Positions 21,431 to 31,960 are shown, numbered from the stretch's first letter. The stretch is 64,000 nt of DNA from Tragulus kanchil (GCA_022376925.1 JAIOJX010000030.1:167783084-167847083); one strand, 5' to 3'. Made by a program: numbers and translations. Notes: a model not told the origin generated them from the sequence alone.

Positions 21431-22179
21431 CTGAGTGTTCTGGAGATGTAAAAGCTCATAAAGAAAAGGCCACATACATTATCAAAAACAAGACAGCTAT
21501 ATAAATATTCTCTTATGACTAAAAGTTACTAGCACGTTATGTTTTTCAGTTGACCTGACGTTAGCTGCTAACCTAAAGAAGGGTTGACTGATCGCTGGAA
21601 GGGGCTAGAAGCTATGAGTCAGCATCACTGGCGAGGCCCCGAGACCAGTGGACAAGACTGACAAGTGACGTTCCCACTCAGGCCTGTGAGTGAAATCTAT
21701 ATCCCCCTTGTCTTCAAGTTGAGACTTACACCACAACCAGGTTTTGTAGCGTCGGTTCAGATAAGAAAAGTTTTTGTGGGATAGATGTGACATGCATGTG
21801 GGAGTTTTATGTGTACCTGTGGTTGGATCTAGAAGAAGAAAATAGTCAAGGAACTGTTTCTTGTCCTTGGAACCGAAGAGGCCCGTGTCTGAGTCCTGCA
21901 GGACTTCGGGTTTCTCACTGGGGTGGGCCAGCTTCCCCTGCGCCGGCAGGCACGTGCATGTTCTGAATTCTGGACCACCTCAAACGGTTCTTCTGGGCTT
22001 TGCTTTGTGACTCGTACTTAAGTGCTCAGCTTCACGGATTCCTACGACTCTTTCCTTCTCCTCCTCCCCTTCCTGTTCTTTTGCCTTTATTTCCAGCCTC
22101 AAAGACGCAGACTGGAAACATCACAGCAGTTTGTCCCTGGGCTGCAATACCAGGATCTTGAGGCTTTTAACCATGATAC
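21431..22179. other. unique sequence, no gene (duplicated at 22530-23278)
   Basis: Mixed DNA with pyrimidine-rich 'ctctttccttctcctcctcccc' near 22047. The 119-codon plus frame at 22022 runs into the mariner and SINE sequence and differs between the two copies after the junction, so it is not a gene. Confidence 0.45.
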
Positions 22180-22250
22180 TGGATTGGCCGGAAAATTTGT
22201 TCGGGCTTTTTTGTTTTGCTTTGCTTTCTGTAAGATAGTGTGGAAAAGCC
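22180..22250. mobile_element. mariner miniature element, truncated at duplication junction
   Basis: Same element as 23279-23376 but stopping after 'gtgtggaaaagcc', with the right terminal repeat replaced by junction filler. Confidence 0.75.
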
Positions 22251-22382
22251 AGGACTCGTACTCTTCCCACTCAGCATACAGGAGGCATTTTCTCACAAAG
22301 TATCCAGGGACTCTTTCCAGAATAGGAAAGCAACCATTTCAGCCAAAACCTATTTTCCACCTCCTTTTTCTAAGTGTTTGAT

Positions 22383-22529
22383 TTTTAATATATTTTATTT
22401 TTACTTATTTGACTGCACTGGGTCTCAGTTGTGGCATATGGAATCTATTTCCCTGACCAGGGAGTAAACCTGGGCCCCCTTGCATTGGGAACTGGGAGTC
22501 TTAGCCCCTGGACCACGAGGGAAGTCCCT
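22383..22529 (-). mobile_element. CHR-2 SINE, antisense (duplicate copy)
   Basis: Copy of 21284-21430 inside duplication 8. Confidence 0.8.
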
Positions 22530-23278
22530 CTGAGTGTTCTGGAGATGTAAAAGCTCATAAAGAAAAGGCCACATACATTATCAAAAACAAGACAGCTATA
22601 TAAATATTCTCTTATGACTAAAAGTTACTAGCACGTTATGTTTTTCAGTTGACCTGACGTTAGCTGCTAACCTAAAGAAGGGTTGACTGATCGCTGGAAG
22701 GGGCTAGAAGCTATGAGTCAGCATCACTGGCGAGGCCCCGAGACCAGTGGACAAGACTGACAAGTGACGTTCCCACTCAGGCCTGTGAGTGAAATCTATA
22801 TCCCCCTTGTCTTCAAGTTGAGACTTACACCACAACCAGGTTTTGTAGCGTCGGTTCAGATAAGAAAAGTTTTTGTGGGATAGATGTGACATGCATGTGG
22901 GAGTTTTATGTGTACCTGTGGTTGGATCTAGAAGAAGAAAATAGTCAAGGAACTGTTTCTTGTCCTTGGAACCGAAGAGGCCCGTGTCTGAGTCCTGCAG
23001 GACTTCGGGTTTCTCACTGGGGTGGGCCAGCTTCCCCTGCGCCGGCAGGCACGTGCATGTTCTGAATTCTGGACCACCTCAAACGGTTCTTCTGGGCTTT
23101 GCTTTGTGACTCGTACTTAAGTGCTCAGCTTCACGGATTCCTACGACTCTTTCCTTCTCCTCCTCCCCTTCCTGTTCTTTTGCCTTTATTTCCAGCCTCA
23201 AAGACGCAGACTGGAAACATCACAGCAGTTTGTCCCTGGGCTGCAATACCAGGATCTTGAGGCTTTTAACCATGATAC

Positions 23279-23376
23279 TGGATTGGCCGGAAAATTTGTT
23301 CGGGCTTTTTTGTTTTGCTTTGCTTTCTGTAAGATAGTGTGGAAAAGCCCAAAGGAACTTACTGGTCAACCCAGTG
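23279..23376. mobile_element. mariner-derived miniature inverted-repeat element (complete)
   Basis: Left arm 'ggattggccggaaaatttgttcgggc' and right arm 'gcccaaaggaacttactggtcaaccc' are imperfect inverted repeats around a short T-rich and A-rich centre, about 95 bp in all. This is the layout of the MADE1-like mariner derivatives of mammals. It has no transposase and is non-autonomous. Confidence 0.8.
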
Positions 23377-23574
23377 CTTAGTGCCTCCTCCTGAGGTATA
23401 GTTCTCAACTTAGTTTATTCAGAGCTTTGGCTCTCCCTTACTCTAGTTCAGATTCCACGAGACTCCTGAACTGCTTCCTCAGTCCTGCTGTGCGCAAAGG
23501 CGGAGGGGTGGGGGGTCGGGGGCGTAGATCAGGGCCTCGTGGGCAGCTCTGTGGACTGTCGCCGCAGCTTCTCA

Positions 23575-23780
23575 TGCATTCATTGATTCATTCGACAAGC
23601 ATGCCTTGAGCATCTCTTATACGCCAGGAGCTGGAGCTACATGACGGCGGGTCAGATCAGATTCCTCCGCTCACGGGGCTCATGCTCCAGTGGAGAGTCA
23701 CCGGATGTACCCAGAAGTAAAGCCGAGCCTTCCGGGTGGTGGCAGTCCAGCAGGCTAGTGTGAAAGGAGGTGGGAAACGG
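23575..23780 (-). mobile_element. L2 LINE 3' end, antisense
   Basis: 'tgcattcattgattcattcgacaagcatgcc', then 'tgagcatctcttatacgccaggagctgg' and 'cggggctcatgctccagtgg' follow the antisense L2 3' end pattern (the 'attcaacaaatatttattgagc...' class). It is diverged, as expected of this ancient family. Confidence 0.7.
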
Positions 23781-24254
23781 CAAGGGTGCTCACCTGCCTT
23801 TCTCGGGCGCCGTCTCAGCTGGATGTCCTCACGTTACAGGAAGCACTTGGGGTCAAGGAACTGAACAAGACACCATTTGAGAATCTGAGGAATTACCTGT
23901 TTCCTCGAGAAAAAGACTTTCCGTGTATACCAGGAAGCTCATACAGCATTCTGATTTGTTTAATGTTTATATGACACAGAGTCGAGTTAATAGGCCACAA
24001 CTTTAGACGGCGTCTCGCTTACTCTTTCTAGACCCAATGTGACTGTCCAACGTGGTTCATTCCAGCGCGTCTCTATGACAGTTAGCAAAGTAATTACCAT
24101 TTGGTTCACATCTGCCCTTGAAAACAGGCCATATTGCAAGTCTCTCTACAGCAGGTACCTTGCAAATCAAAAGGTAACAGACTGAAAACCCAGTAGGTGA
24201 TATTCTTCCCAGATCTTTTCAAAAGGTCACATCTTTGGGCTTGTTCAAAGGAAT
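23781..24254. other. unique sequence, no gene
   Basis: No repeat recognised. A 62-codon frame at 23786 has no domain. Confidence 0.4.
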
Positions 24255-24274
24255 GAAGTTTTGGGGTGCATCCG

Positions 24275-24475
24275 GCTTTCCAGGTGGCTCGGTGATAAAG
24301 AATTCACCTGCCAATGCAGGAGACAGAGTTTGATCCCTGGGTCGAGGGCATCCCCTGGAGGAGGGCATGGCAACCCCCTCCAGTATTCTCGCCTGGAGAA
24401 TCCCATGGACAGAGGAGCCTGGTGGGCTCCAGTCCACGGGGTCACACCGAGTCAGAGATGACTAAGAGACTGAGC
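24275..24475 (+). mobile_element. Bov-tA SINE (first copy)
   Basis: 'ggctttccaggtggctcggtgataaagaattc', 'gagtttgatccctgggtcgagg', 'ccagtattctcgcctggagaatcccatgg' and 'gtcacaccgagtcagagatgact'. All open frames over it (both strands) are SINE sequence. Duplicate at 25464-25664. Confidence 0.88.
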
Positions 24476-25090
24476 ATGCCCCCAGGGTAGCCTGGTTGGG
24501 GCCCAACAGGAAGGAAGGGCTGAATCTATTCAGGGCATGACTGGCAACAAGCCACAAGCCCCCAGACCAAATGGGTTCCAGTCTTTGGGTGTCAGCATGA
24601 GATTATGAATTTATCAGCAAGTAGCTTTCTGTTGTATGTTGTGGAAAAGTGCACACAAAATCCTCCAAAAATATGTATATACTTTCACCAAAACTTAACC
24701 AAAGATAGCACTGGGGGGGTGAGGTGGCAAGGCAGGTCTGAGGCCTGTGGTGGGGCATCCAGCCCACAAGCTTTCCCCAGGTGGGCGGCTTCTCCACCAC
24801 TTTGAAGCAGGTTCCCCTGTCTTGCCTCCCCCTTACATTGAGATTCCTGGGGCTGCGTTGTGAGAACCTCCTAGACAGCCCTGGCCAGATCCCTGCCTCC
24901 TCTCCCCCAGCGCTCACCATTTGAAGGGAAGGGAGAGCCCCCTCCGGGGGAGTGCTGGTGAAGACCTTGATAGCTGGACCTTATATCGGGGAGAACTCAA
25001 GCCACCCCTTTCCTCTGCTCACCTGATTCCCAAATCCTGGGAATGGCGAAAAGCCCAATGGAAGGGCTGAAGTGAACACTTCTCGTGTAT
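24476..25090. other. unique GC-rich sequence (duplicated at 25665-26276)
   Basis: No repeat identified. The 105-codon minus frame at 24603-24920 recurs unchanged in the duplicate but shows no domain, signal peptide or splice context. Confidence 0.4.
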
Positions 25091-25101
25091 TTCCAGCCAC
25101 C

Positions 25102-25224
25102 ATGGGGGACAGCCGAGGCTTCCCTAGAGAGACTATTGCCTACATAACCCTGACCAAGGTCAACAAAGTCAAGCCAGAAGGTCAGACTTCCTGCCTGGGG
25201 CTGGGGTCAGGAAGAGGGGAATAG
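25102..25224 (+). other. candidate small exon or mini-frame, 40 codons (unrecognised)
   Basis: A strong Kozak context (gccaccATGg) opens a 40-codon frame beginning MGDSRGFPRETIAYITL. A 'tgtatttccag' acceptor-like sequence lies 5 bp upstream of the ATG, and a weak donor 'aag|gtcaga' follows codon 26. No family is recognised. It may be a first coding exon, part of a long noncoding RNA, or chance. Repeated at 26287-26409 because of duplication 9. Confidence 0.15.
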
Positions 25225-25463
25225 GCTTCAAAGCTTAGAAAGTTCATCAAGAATCAGAACTCTGGAATGGCCCGGGGCACAGATTTTATCAGAGCAGAGA
25301 CAAAGGCAGGCTGGCTCTACCCACCCACACTCCAGCAGCAGCAGCAGGTGCCAAAGCCCAGGTGGCCTTGCGGTTTCCCACCAACCTGTCCCAGTCCCCC
25401 CACCCTCTGCCAGAGGTCTGCCATCACGCTCTTCATCCTGGGCGAAGTTTTGGGGTGCATCCG

Positions 25464-25664
25464 GCTTTCCAGGTGGCTCGGTGATAAAGAATTCACCTGC
25501 CAATGCAGGAGACAGAGTTTGATCCCTGGGTCGAGGGCATCCCCTGGAGGAGGGCATGGCAACCCCCTCCAGTATTCTCGCCTGGAGAATCCCATGGACA
25601 GAGGAGCCTGGTGGGCTCCAGTCCACGGGGTCACACCGAGTCAGAGATGACTAAGAGACTGAGC
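25464..25664 (+). mobile_element. Bov-tA SINE (duplicate copy)
   Basis: Copy of 24275-24475 within duplication 9. Confidence 0.88.
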
Positions 25665-26286
25665 ATGCCCCCAGGGTAGCCTGGTTGGGGCCCAACAGGA
25701 AGGAAGGGCTGAATCTATTCAGGGCATGACTGGCAACAAGCCACAAGCCCCCAGACCAAATGGGTTCCAGTCTTTGGGTGTCAGCATGAGATTATGAATT
25801 TATCAGCAAGTAGCTTTCTGTTGTATGTTGTGGAAAAGTGCACACAAAATCCTCCAAAAATATGTATATACTTTCACCAAAACTTAACCAAAGATAGCAC
25901 TGGGGGGGTGAGGTGGCAAGGCAGGTCTGAGGCCTGTGGTGGGGCATCCAGCCCACAAGCTTTCCCCAGGTGGGCGGCTTCTCCACCACTTTGAAGCAGG
26001 TTCCCCTGTCTTGCCTCCCCCTTACATTGAGATTCCTGGGGCTGCGTTGTGAGAACCTCCTAGACAGCCCTGGCCAGATCCCTGCCTCCTCTCCCCCAGC
26101 GCTCACCATTTGAAGGAAGGAGAGCCCCTCCGGGGAGTGCTGGTGAAGACCTTGATAGCTGGACCTTATATCGGGGAGAACTCAAGCCACCCCTTTCCTC
26201 TGCTCACCTGATTCCCAAATCCTGGGAATGGCGAAAAGCCCAATGGAAGGGCTGAAGTGAACACTTCTCGTGTATTTCCAGCCACC

Positions 26287-26409
26287 ATGGGGGACAGCCG
26301 AGGCTTCCCTAGAGAGACTATTGCCTACATAACCCTGACCAAGGTCAACAAAGTCAAGCCAGAAGGTCAGACTTCCTGCCTGGGGCTGGGGTCAGGAAGA
26401 GGGGAATAG
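26287..26409 (+). other. candidate small exon, duplicate copy
   Basis: Identical mini-frame to 25102-25224. Only this copy is followed at a plausible distance by an acceptor-like 'ttatttttcag' (to 26791). Exon sequence from there would continue the phase-1 donor in frame for about 19 codons to a stop at 26848-26850. The donor is weak and no homologue is known to me. Confidence 0.15.
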
Positions 26410-26628
26410 GCTTCAAAGCTTAGAAAGTTCATCAAGAATCAGAACTCTGGAATGGCCCGGGGCACAGATTTTATCAGAGCAGAGACAAAGGCAGGCTGGC
26501 TCTACCCACCCACACTCCAGCAGCAGCAGCAGGTGCCAAAGCCCAGGTGGCCTTGCGGTTTCCCACCAACCTGTCCCAGTCCCCCCACCCTCTGCCAGAG
26601 GTCTGCCATCACGTCTCTTCATCCTGGG

Positions 26629-27090
26629 CCCCTGGGCCTGCCCTTGGCCAGCTACAGCCTAGAAAGCGGGGACCACTCACCTTGTGCCTTACCCCAAGAG
26701 CAGCCTCCTTACCTACAAAAGAGACCGGAGGAAGAAAGAAAAATTAACAGGCTTCCCTCTCTAGGAGCTTCTAATTACTTTTATTTTTCAGCACAATGTG
26801 ACATTACCCTGAAAGATAAACGTGTAAACTTGAGGATCCCCAGAAGATGAACTAGATGGGTGAGCAGGGCTCCGTGTGTAGACTGTTGCACTCGGCAGAT
26901 GCAACCGGGGAATCAGGGTCCCTCGGTAATTATGCGCATCCATTAGCGTGGCATCCGTTCTTTGTCAGAGGCGCTTGGCGACAGTCTCTCTCCAGAGAAG
27001 CACACAGCCCCGTGGTCTGCAGCGACGTGACCACTGAGTACCATCCCGAGGGAAATGCTGCCGACAACACCCCGGTGTAAAGGCAGAGTT
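26629..27090. other. unique sequence, possible exon near 26792-26850
   Basis: Contains a polypyrimidine tract and AG at 26780-26791 followed by a short open stretch ending in TGA. Nothing else is recognised. Confidence 0.3.
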
Positions 27091-27230
27091 TGTTGGGGTT
27101 TGGTTGTTGTTTTAAAATCTTAAAAAGAGGCTGGTGCAGAGACGCGGATTGTTTGTTACAGTTTTATAGATGCTGCTAACAAAAGCTACCCTCACAAAGG
27201 AAAATTCAGTGTTAAGGGTTCCTGGATGAC

Positions 27231-27290
27231 GGTGGTGGGGTGGGGGCGGGTAAGCGGCAGGAGGTAGGGAAGGAATGGGGCGGGGGGGGG
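27231..27290 (+). other. G-rich tract, potential G-quadruplex
   Basis: Runs of G of 4, 5, 3, 3, 4 and about 9-10 within 60 bases ('tggggtgggggcggg', 'tggggcgggggg') meet the usual four-run pattern on the plus strand. Confidence 0.55.
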
Positions 27291-27560
27291 TTGCTGCCTC
27301 CCCTTTAGCGAAGGAAAATGAGGAGGGGGGGCAGGCCATAAACAGAGCTTCACTCCCAAGCTGGCGATTCTTAGGCTTAATATGTTTTGTCAGGCAAGTC
27401 TTCAATACAGATTAAAATGAAATGCCAAGTAATTTCCACCTCTTGGCCGCTCGTGTCTGCGAACAATGGAGAGTGTTTTGATGAATGTCAGTTAATGGCA
27501 CTTGCACGCTTGGAGATTTAGTCCCAGCAGCAAGGACTAGGGGTGGAGGGAAGGGTGGGA

Positions 27561-27592
27561 GGCTGTGTGTGTGTGTATTTGTGTGTGTGTAT
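27561..27592. repeat. (GT)n microsatellite, interrupted
   Basis: 'ctgtgtgtgtgtgtatttgtgtgtgtgta' with one interruption. Confidence 0.85.
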
Positions 27593-28121
27593 AGAGGAGG
27601 GGTGAGGAACACCGCTTCCAAGTCACCCCCCCCCCAGACACTCTGATGCCATTCGCGACAACCCGCATTGAAAGTGAACCCACAACAAAATCGGGACGCC
27701 AAGATGAGATGACCCGTGGTTGTTAATTAGGCTCAAAGCAGCAAACACGACTGCCAAGAGCCGCCTCCACCCAGAGGAGGATTTCTTTGCACGTAGGTGG
27801 CATTGTCGGGCGGATGCAGTTTCCGCGGAAGGAGTGTGGGCAGCTGCACTGCCGCGTCTGAGGCTGCGGTTCAGCCGGGATGTTGAAACCAAGCCTCACT
27901 CGTTGTGCTTTTTGAGTCTGTCCGCTTCCGGCTGGGTTCCATACCGGCAGAAACCAGACCCTGCCAGCCCACTGGTTGAACTGTGATTCCTCGTTTCCCC
28001 CCTCACACCCCTGCCTTTGCAACTTGACATTGTAAACTCCCAGCATGGTGTCATCAGAAAGAAGCACCAGAGCAGAGTCTGTCCCCCAGGCATTTGAATC
28101 CTCACCTTCCTGTGGCTGGTG

Positions 28122-28326
28122 GGGCTTCTCTGGTGGCTCAGATAGTAAAGAATCTGCCTGCAGTGCAGGAAACCTGGGTTCGATCCCGGGGTTGGGAAGA
28201 GCCCCCGGAGAGGGGAATGGTAAGGCATTCCAGCGTTCTTGCCTGGAGCATAATACCTTGAGAGGAGCCTGGCAGACCACAGCCCATAGGGCCTCAGGGA
28301 GTTGGACACGACTGAGCACCTGACAC
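28122..28326 (+). mobile_element. Bov-tA SINE
   Basis: 'ggggcttctctggtggctcagatagtaaagaatc', 'gggttcgatcccggggttggg', 'cattccagcgttcttgcctggag' and 'ggagttggacacgactgagcacc'. The 237- and 152-codon minus frames across this region read through the SINE and are not genes. Confidence 0.9.
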
Positions 28327-28827
28327 TTTGGCTTTCCTTCCTTGTGACTGGCATGTACCCTGTCCTTATTTCTCAGCCTATTCTTCAGCTTGATTGGGAG
28401 GATTTGGTTTCTGCTTAGTCTCTTATTCTTTGGCATGGGAGCTTTGACTGGAAGTTGCTGACTAATTTTACGGTTGTGTAGGTAACAATTAACACTTCTG
28501 TCCAGCAGTCATTGTGAAGGAAACCTCCGTGTTCAAAGTCTAGTGGATTAAATTGGTTTTTCCTTCGAGGACCAGGGACCAGGCTATTAACTCGACTTTG
28601 GTGCTGACTTGCTTTTCGAATCATGTGTTATCCCTTTCTTAGTGCCCAAGCCTGTGTTTTAAGACATCCAGTCAGAAATCTTTCAGGAATGCTTAGGACA
28701 TCGGTGAAAATTCTCTTCCTGGGACCAGCAGGAGAGACCCAAGCGCAGAGAAGCGAAGCTGAGTTGTGTTGGGCTCAGCTGGTCTCACTGTTAGTTAACA
28801 GCATGTGGACCCTCTGCTTATCTGGTT
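28327..28827. other. unique sequence, no gene
   Basis: No repeat or credible frame seen. Confidence 0.4.
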
Positions 28828-28925
28828 TGATCCCCACAACAACCGCCTGAGCGGGCCACCCCCATTTTATAATGAAGAGACTGAGCTCTCATGGTTTTCC
28901 CAAGACCCCACAGAGCGAACTTTCA
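28828..28925 (+). mobile_element. MIR SINE fragment
   Basis: 'tgatccccacaacaaccgcctgagcgg' and 'cccccattttataatgaagagactgagctc' follow the MIR core ('ctcacaacaaccctgtgagg... ccattttacagatgaggaaactgaggc'). Ancient mammalian SINE, strongly diverged. Confidence 0.7.
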
Positions 28926-30325
28926 AGTTTATTGGTCCATCTGACCCAGGGTTCCAGCTCTCTCACCAAAGCCTTCTCTTTGAGAAATTTTCCAACTCTT
29001 TGGAGCTATTACTATTTCCAAGTAACTCAGAATTGAACTTATTTGCTAAAAGGTGCTTGGGAGAAAGAAGTCATTCTCATATATTTACACACTGGTGTTG
29101 AAGGGTTTCAACATTTTGCACTTGGTGTGCTTCTGGTCAGTCATTCATCTGAAAGCTTCGAACGTGGTTGCTGGGAAGGGAGTCTGCTCCTCAGAGGCGT
29201 GCTTCGCAGGCAGAAATTCATTCCCTTTCTAGGGTACCTTTCGGAAGCGGCACGAGTGTTTCAATACTTAGTCTGAAAAGTTCGTGTTGCTGCCAATTCT
29301 GGGCTTTTCAAAGCCCACATTTAAGGAGGTGCTTCTAGAGCAGGCGTAAAATGAAATGCCTTGAGTTTCTCCCTTCTGCATCCAGAGAATTTGCAAAAGC
29401 AACAGCAGATGGGCAGCCTGCCATTCCGTGAGAGCAAAAGTGGCACTTCCTGCTGGGGGCTGGGGGACTGTAGCCAGAGCACAAGTCCTCTCCCTGGTGA
29501 CGGACCCCGACGACCACAGTGCCCGCCCTATCTAGCTCTGTTGTCTCGCCGTCAGGGGCAGAGAGCACCCACCTCCCTGTCCCGTCCTCGCTGCCATCGG
29601 AAGCACATATGGGTGTCGGGGAAGCAGCACACGGGTGGGCCAGGTCTCCGTTTCCTCAGCCCTGCAAGAGGGTCCTGCCTCCCATCCCGGGTTACTGTGA
29701 GGCTTGGACAGAAAACGCCTGGGGTGCCCGGGCCCCTCAGCACCGCCAGGCTTGACAGGTGGTTACTGCAACAGCAGCCGCAGACACGGCTCTGCTCCTC
29801 AAAAGACCTGAGTGCATAGTCTTTGATCACAGTTCTAGATCTTGTGGCATTTGGAGGGAGTACCAGAGTGGGAGCTCACAGTGCTGGGGAGGGGAACGTC
29901 GAGTCCCTCCCCGCCGCCCACACACACAACGTGCTTTGAGAGGCCATTGTGGAAAACAGGACTGTCAGGTCAGAGGGCTCCTGGGCACTTCCTAAGACTC
30001 CGTCTTCTGGGACTTTTTCCTCATCAAAAGGAGTCTTCAATTTAAAAGTCGAAGTCAAATCTCTGGCACAACACCCAAATACAGTTGAGCATCTCTGTCA
30101 GCAACCTTGGCTTCCCTGAGGGTCGTCTCCACAGGCAGAAACTCCCGTAGAAAGTAGGAGCAGAAAGATTTGGGGCCCAGGAGTCCTGCCTCAGCGCAGA
30201 TCTTCCCTCAGGAGGTCGACAGGGTGGCGTCTGGTCCCCAGAGCACACGTGTAGGGAAAGGCCAGAAGGGGCATTCCTCCAAAAGGACTGTGAGATTTTG
30301 CTCATTGATAGTGGGGAAGTGTGGG
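28926..30325. other. unique GC-rich sequence, no gene supported
   Basis: Contains frames of up to 152 codons (29361-29819 plus) that are proline-, serine- and arginine-rich, as GC-rich noncoding DNA gives, with competing frames on the minus strand. No domain, no repeat and no CpG-island density. Confidence 0.4.
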
Positions 30326-30537
30326 GGCTTCCCTGGTGGCTCCATAGTAAAGAATCCACCTGCATATGCAGGAAATGCAAGAGTCACAGGTTCAATCCCC
30401 GGGTCAGGAAGATCCCCGGGAGAAGGAAAATAGCAACCTCCTCCAGTATTCTTGCCTGGAGAATCCCATGGACAGAGGAGCCTGACGGACCACAATCCAT
30501 GGGATCGCAAAGAGTCAGACATGACTGACTGAGCGTG
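30326..30537 (+). mobile_element. Bov-tA SINE
   Basis: 'ggcttccctggtggctccatagtaaagaatcc', 'aggttcaatccccgggtcagg', 'ctccagtattcttgcctggagaatcccatgg' and 'gggatcgcaaagagtcagacatgactgactgagcg'. Its last 35 bp reappear at 31594-31630 as the start of duplication 10 copy B. Confidence 0.9.
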
Positions 30538-30868
30538 CATATTGGGAAAACCTGAAGAATGCAGGTTGGAATGGATTCTAAGGAAATTAGTAAAATGAAA
30601 AAAGAGTCTGAATGCCATGTGTTTGCTCAACAGCTGAAAGTGGCTCCCGGAGATGCTTTGTGGGTTGGCTGAACGTTGGGCTCGAAGGTTCTACCTGCAG
30701 GGAGCGTCTTGCATGCCCCTGGCGTAGCAGAGAAGGCAGGCAGCAGAGGCTCGGCCAGGTCAGCAGGTTGGCATACCTTTACCATGAGTGCCCCGCACAC
30801 CCACCTCCTCACCTCATCCCCAGAGCAGACTCAGAGGCCACTTCCTGCTGAGCCCCTGAGAAACATGT

Positions 30869-30885
30869 CCAGGAGGGGGCGCTAG
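30869..30885 (+). promoter_or_regulatory. CTCF-like binding motif (first copy)
   Basis: 'ccaggagggggcgctag' matches the CTCF core (CCAnnAGGGGGCGCTA type) with one weak position. CTCF is the vertebrate insulator and loop-anchor protein; motif orientation here is forward. No repeat ancestry is seen around it. Occupancy is not known from sequence. Confidence 0.6.
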
Positions 30886-31593
30886 CCACTCAGAGGAGCT
30901 GTGGAACGGCTGATCCCTGCAGGCTGGGCAAGCTGGGGAGAGGCCGCCACTGGGACTGGTTTCGGTGGGGATGATGGGGTCACTGCGTGTCAGAAGACAC
31001 AGACAGCGACGTTACCAGAACTGGGATGCACTCACCTGTGTGTAGGGAAGCATGTCTACTGACACGTGGTTTGCGAAGGAAAGTGGGGGTGTTTATTGTA
31101 AGCCGCGAAACAGGGAATCTTGGACAGTTAATGCTCAAAAAGCCCAAAGTCCCTGATGTGTTTCAGCAAAGCATTTTTAAAGGCCCGGCAAGGGAGGGGA
31201 GTCCCAGGGTATGTGATAATAGCTCATACACGATTCTCAGATTGGTGGATGGTGAGGTAAAGTAAAAAGACGATCACTTTTTGCAAATACTTGCTGGTTC
31301 GGCCAGACTCCAGAGAGGATGTGCTCATTTTTTTCATTCTTTGAGAGTTTCAGCATCTGCAAAACAACTCAGGAAGTGCATATCAGGTACTGGTACCTAG
31401 GTGCTTCCCAGAGGAGCTCCAGCAGAGGATATGGGGGAGGGGTCTGTCCCAGGAAGGCCCCAGAGGGTCCTGCTTAGTTACAGGGACAAGGTGGCACCAT
31501 TTCCTAATGGCCACCAAAATGGCCAGCAGTTTTCTCAGGACTGCTTACCAGCTATCCTACCGACATCATTTTCTGACCTGAGCGTGCAAAATA
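30886..31593. other. unique sequence (duplicated at 31978-32662)
   Basis: No gene. A 92-codon frame (30987-31265) recurs exactly in the duplicate but shows no domain. Confidence 0.4.
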
Positions 31594-31960
31594 GGGATCG
31601 CAAAGAGTCAGACATGACTGACTGAGCGTGCATATTGGGAAAACCTGAAGAATGCAGGTTGGAATGGATTCTAAGGAAATTAGTAAAATGAAAAAAGAGT
31701 CTGAATGCCATGTGTTTGCTCAACAGCTGAAAGTGGCTCCCGGAGATGCTTTGTGGGTTGGCTGAACGTTGGGCTCGAAGGTTCTACCTGCAGGAGCGTC
31801 TTGCATGCCCCTGGCGTAGCAGAGAAGGCAGGCAGCAGAGGCTCGGCCAGGTCAGCAGGTTGGCATACCTTTACCATGAGTGCCCCGCACACCCACCTCC
31901 TCACCTCATCCCCAGAGCAGACTCAGAGGCCACTTCCTGCTGAGCCCCTGAGAAACATGT

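Larger units (their letters stand above)
21167..23350. repeat. tandem duplication 8, unit about 1099 bp
   Basis: Copy A 21167-22265, copy B 22266-23350, beginning at 'cccactcagcatacaggaggc'. Copy A breaks off inside a mariner element ('gtggaaaagccaggactcgtactcttcc'); the 'gactcgtact' filler also occurs 240 bp upstream. Copy B carries the element through to its end. Confidence 0.96.
24255..26628. repeat. tandem duplication 9, unit about 1189 bp
   Basis: Copy A 24255-25443, copy B 25444-26628, starting at 'gaagttttggggtgcatcc'. Indels are in homopolymers: 'gaagggaagggagagccccctccgggggag' (A) is 'gaaggaaggagagcccctccggggag' (B). Copy A's right edge is 'cacgctcttcatcctgggc', copy B's is 'cacgtctcttcatcctgggcccc'. 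Confidence 0.97.
27091..27800. promoter_or_regulatory. candidate conserved noncoding element cluster
   Basis: Repeat-free DNA whose AT-rich patches stand out from the GC-rich surroundings: 27115-27190, 27360-27520 (with 'ttcttaggcttaatatg' and 'aatgtcagttaatggcac') and 27715-27745 ('ggttgttaattaggc'). Their look (homeodomain-like TAAT cores, no repeat ancestry) suggests regulatory conservation. This is inference without an alignment. Confidence 0.25.

Noticed and set aside
25228..25650. 127-132 codon frames on both strands near 25.4 kb
   Set aside because: Large parts are Bov-tA SINE sequence, and the frames exist only because a duplication junction joins unique DNA to the SINE.
27723..28436. 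237-codon minus-strand frame as a gene
   Set aside because: It runs through the Bov-tA SINE at 28122-28326, has no domain, and a second minus frame overlaps it.
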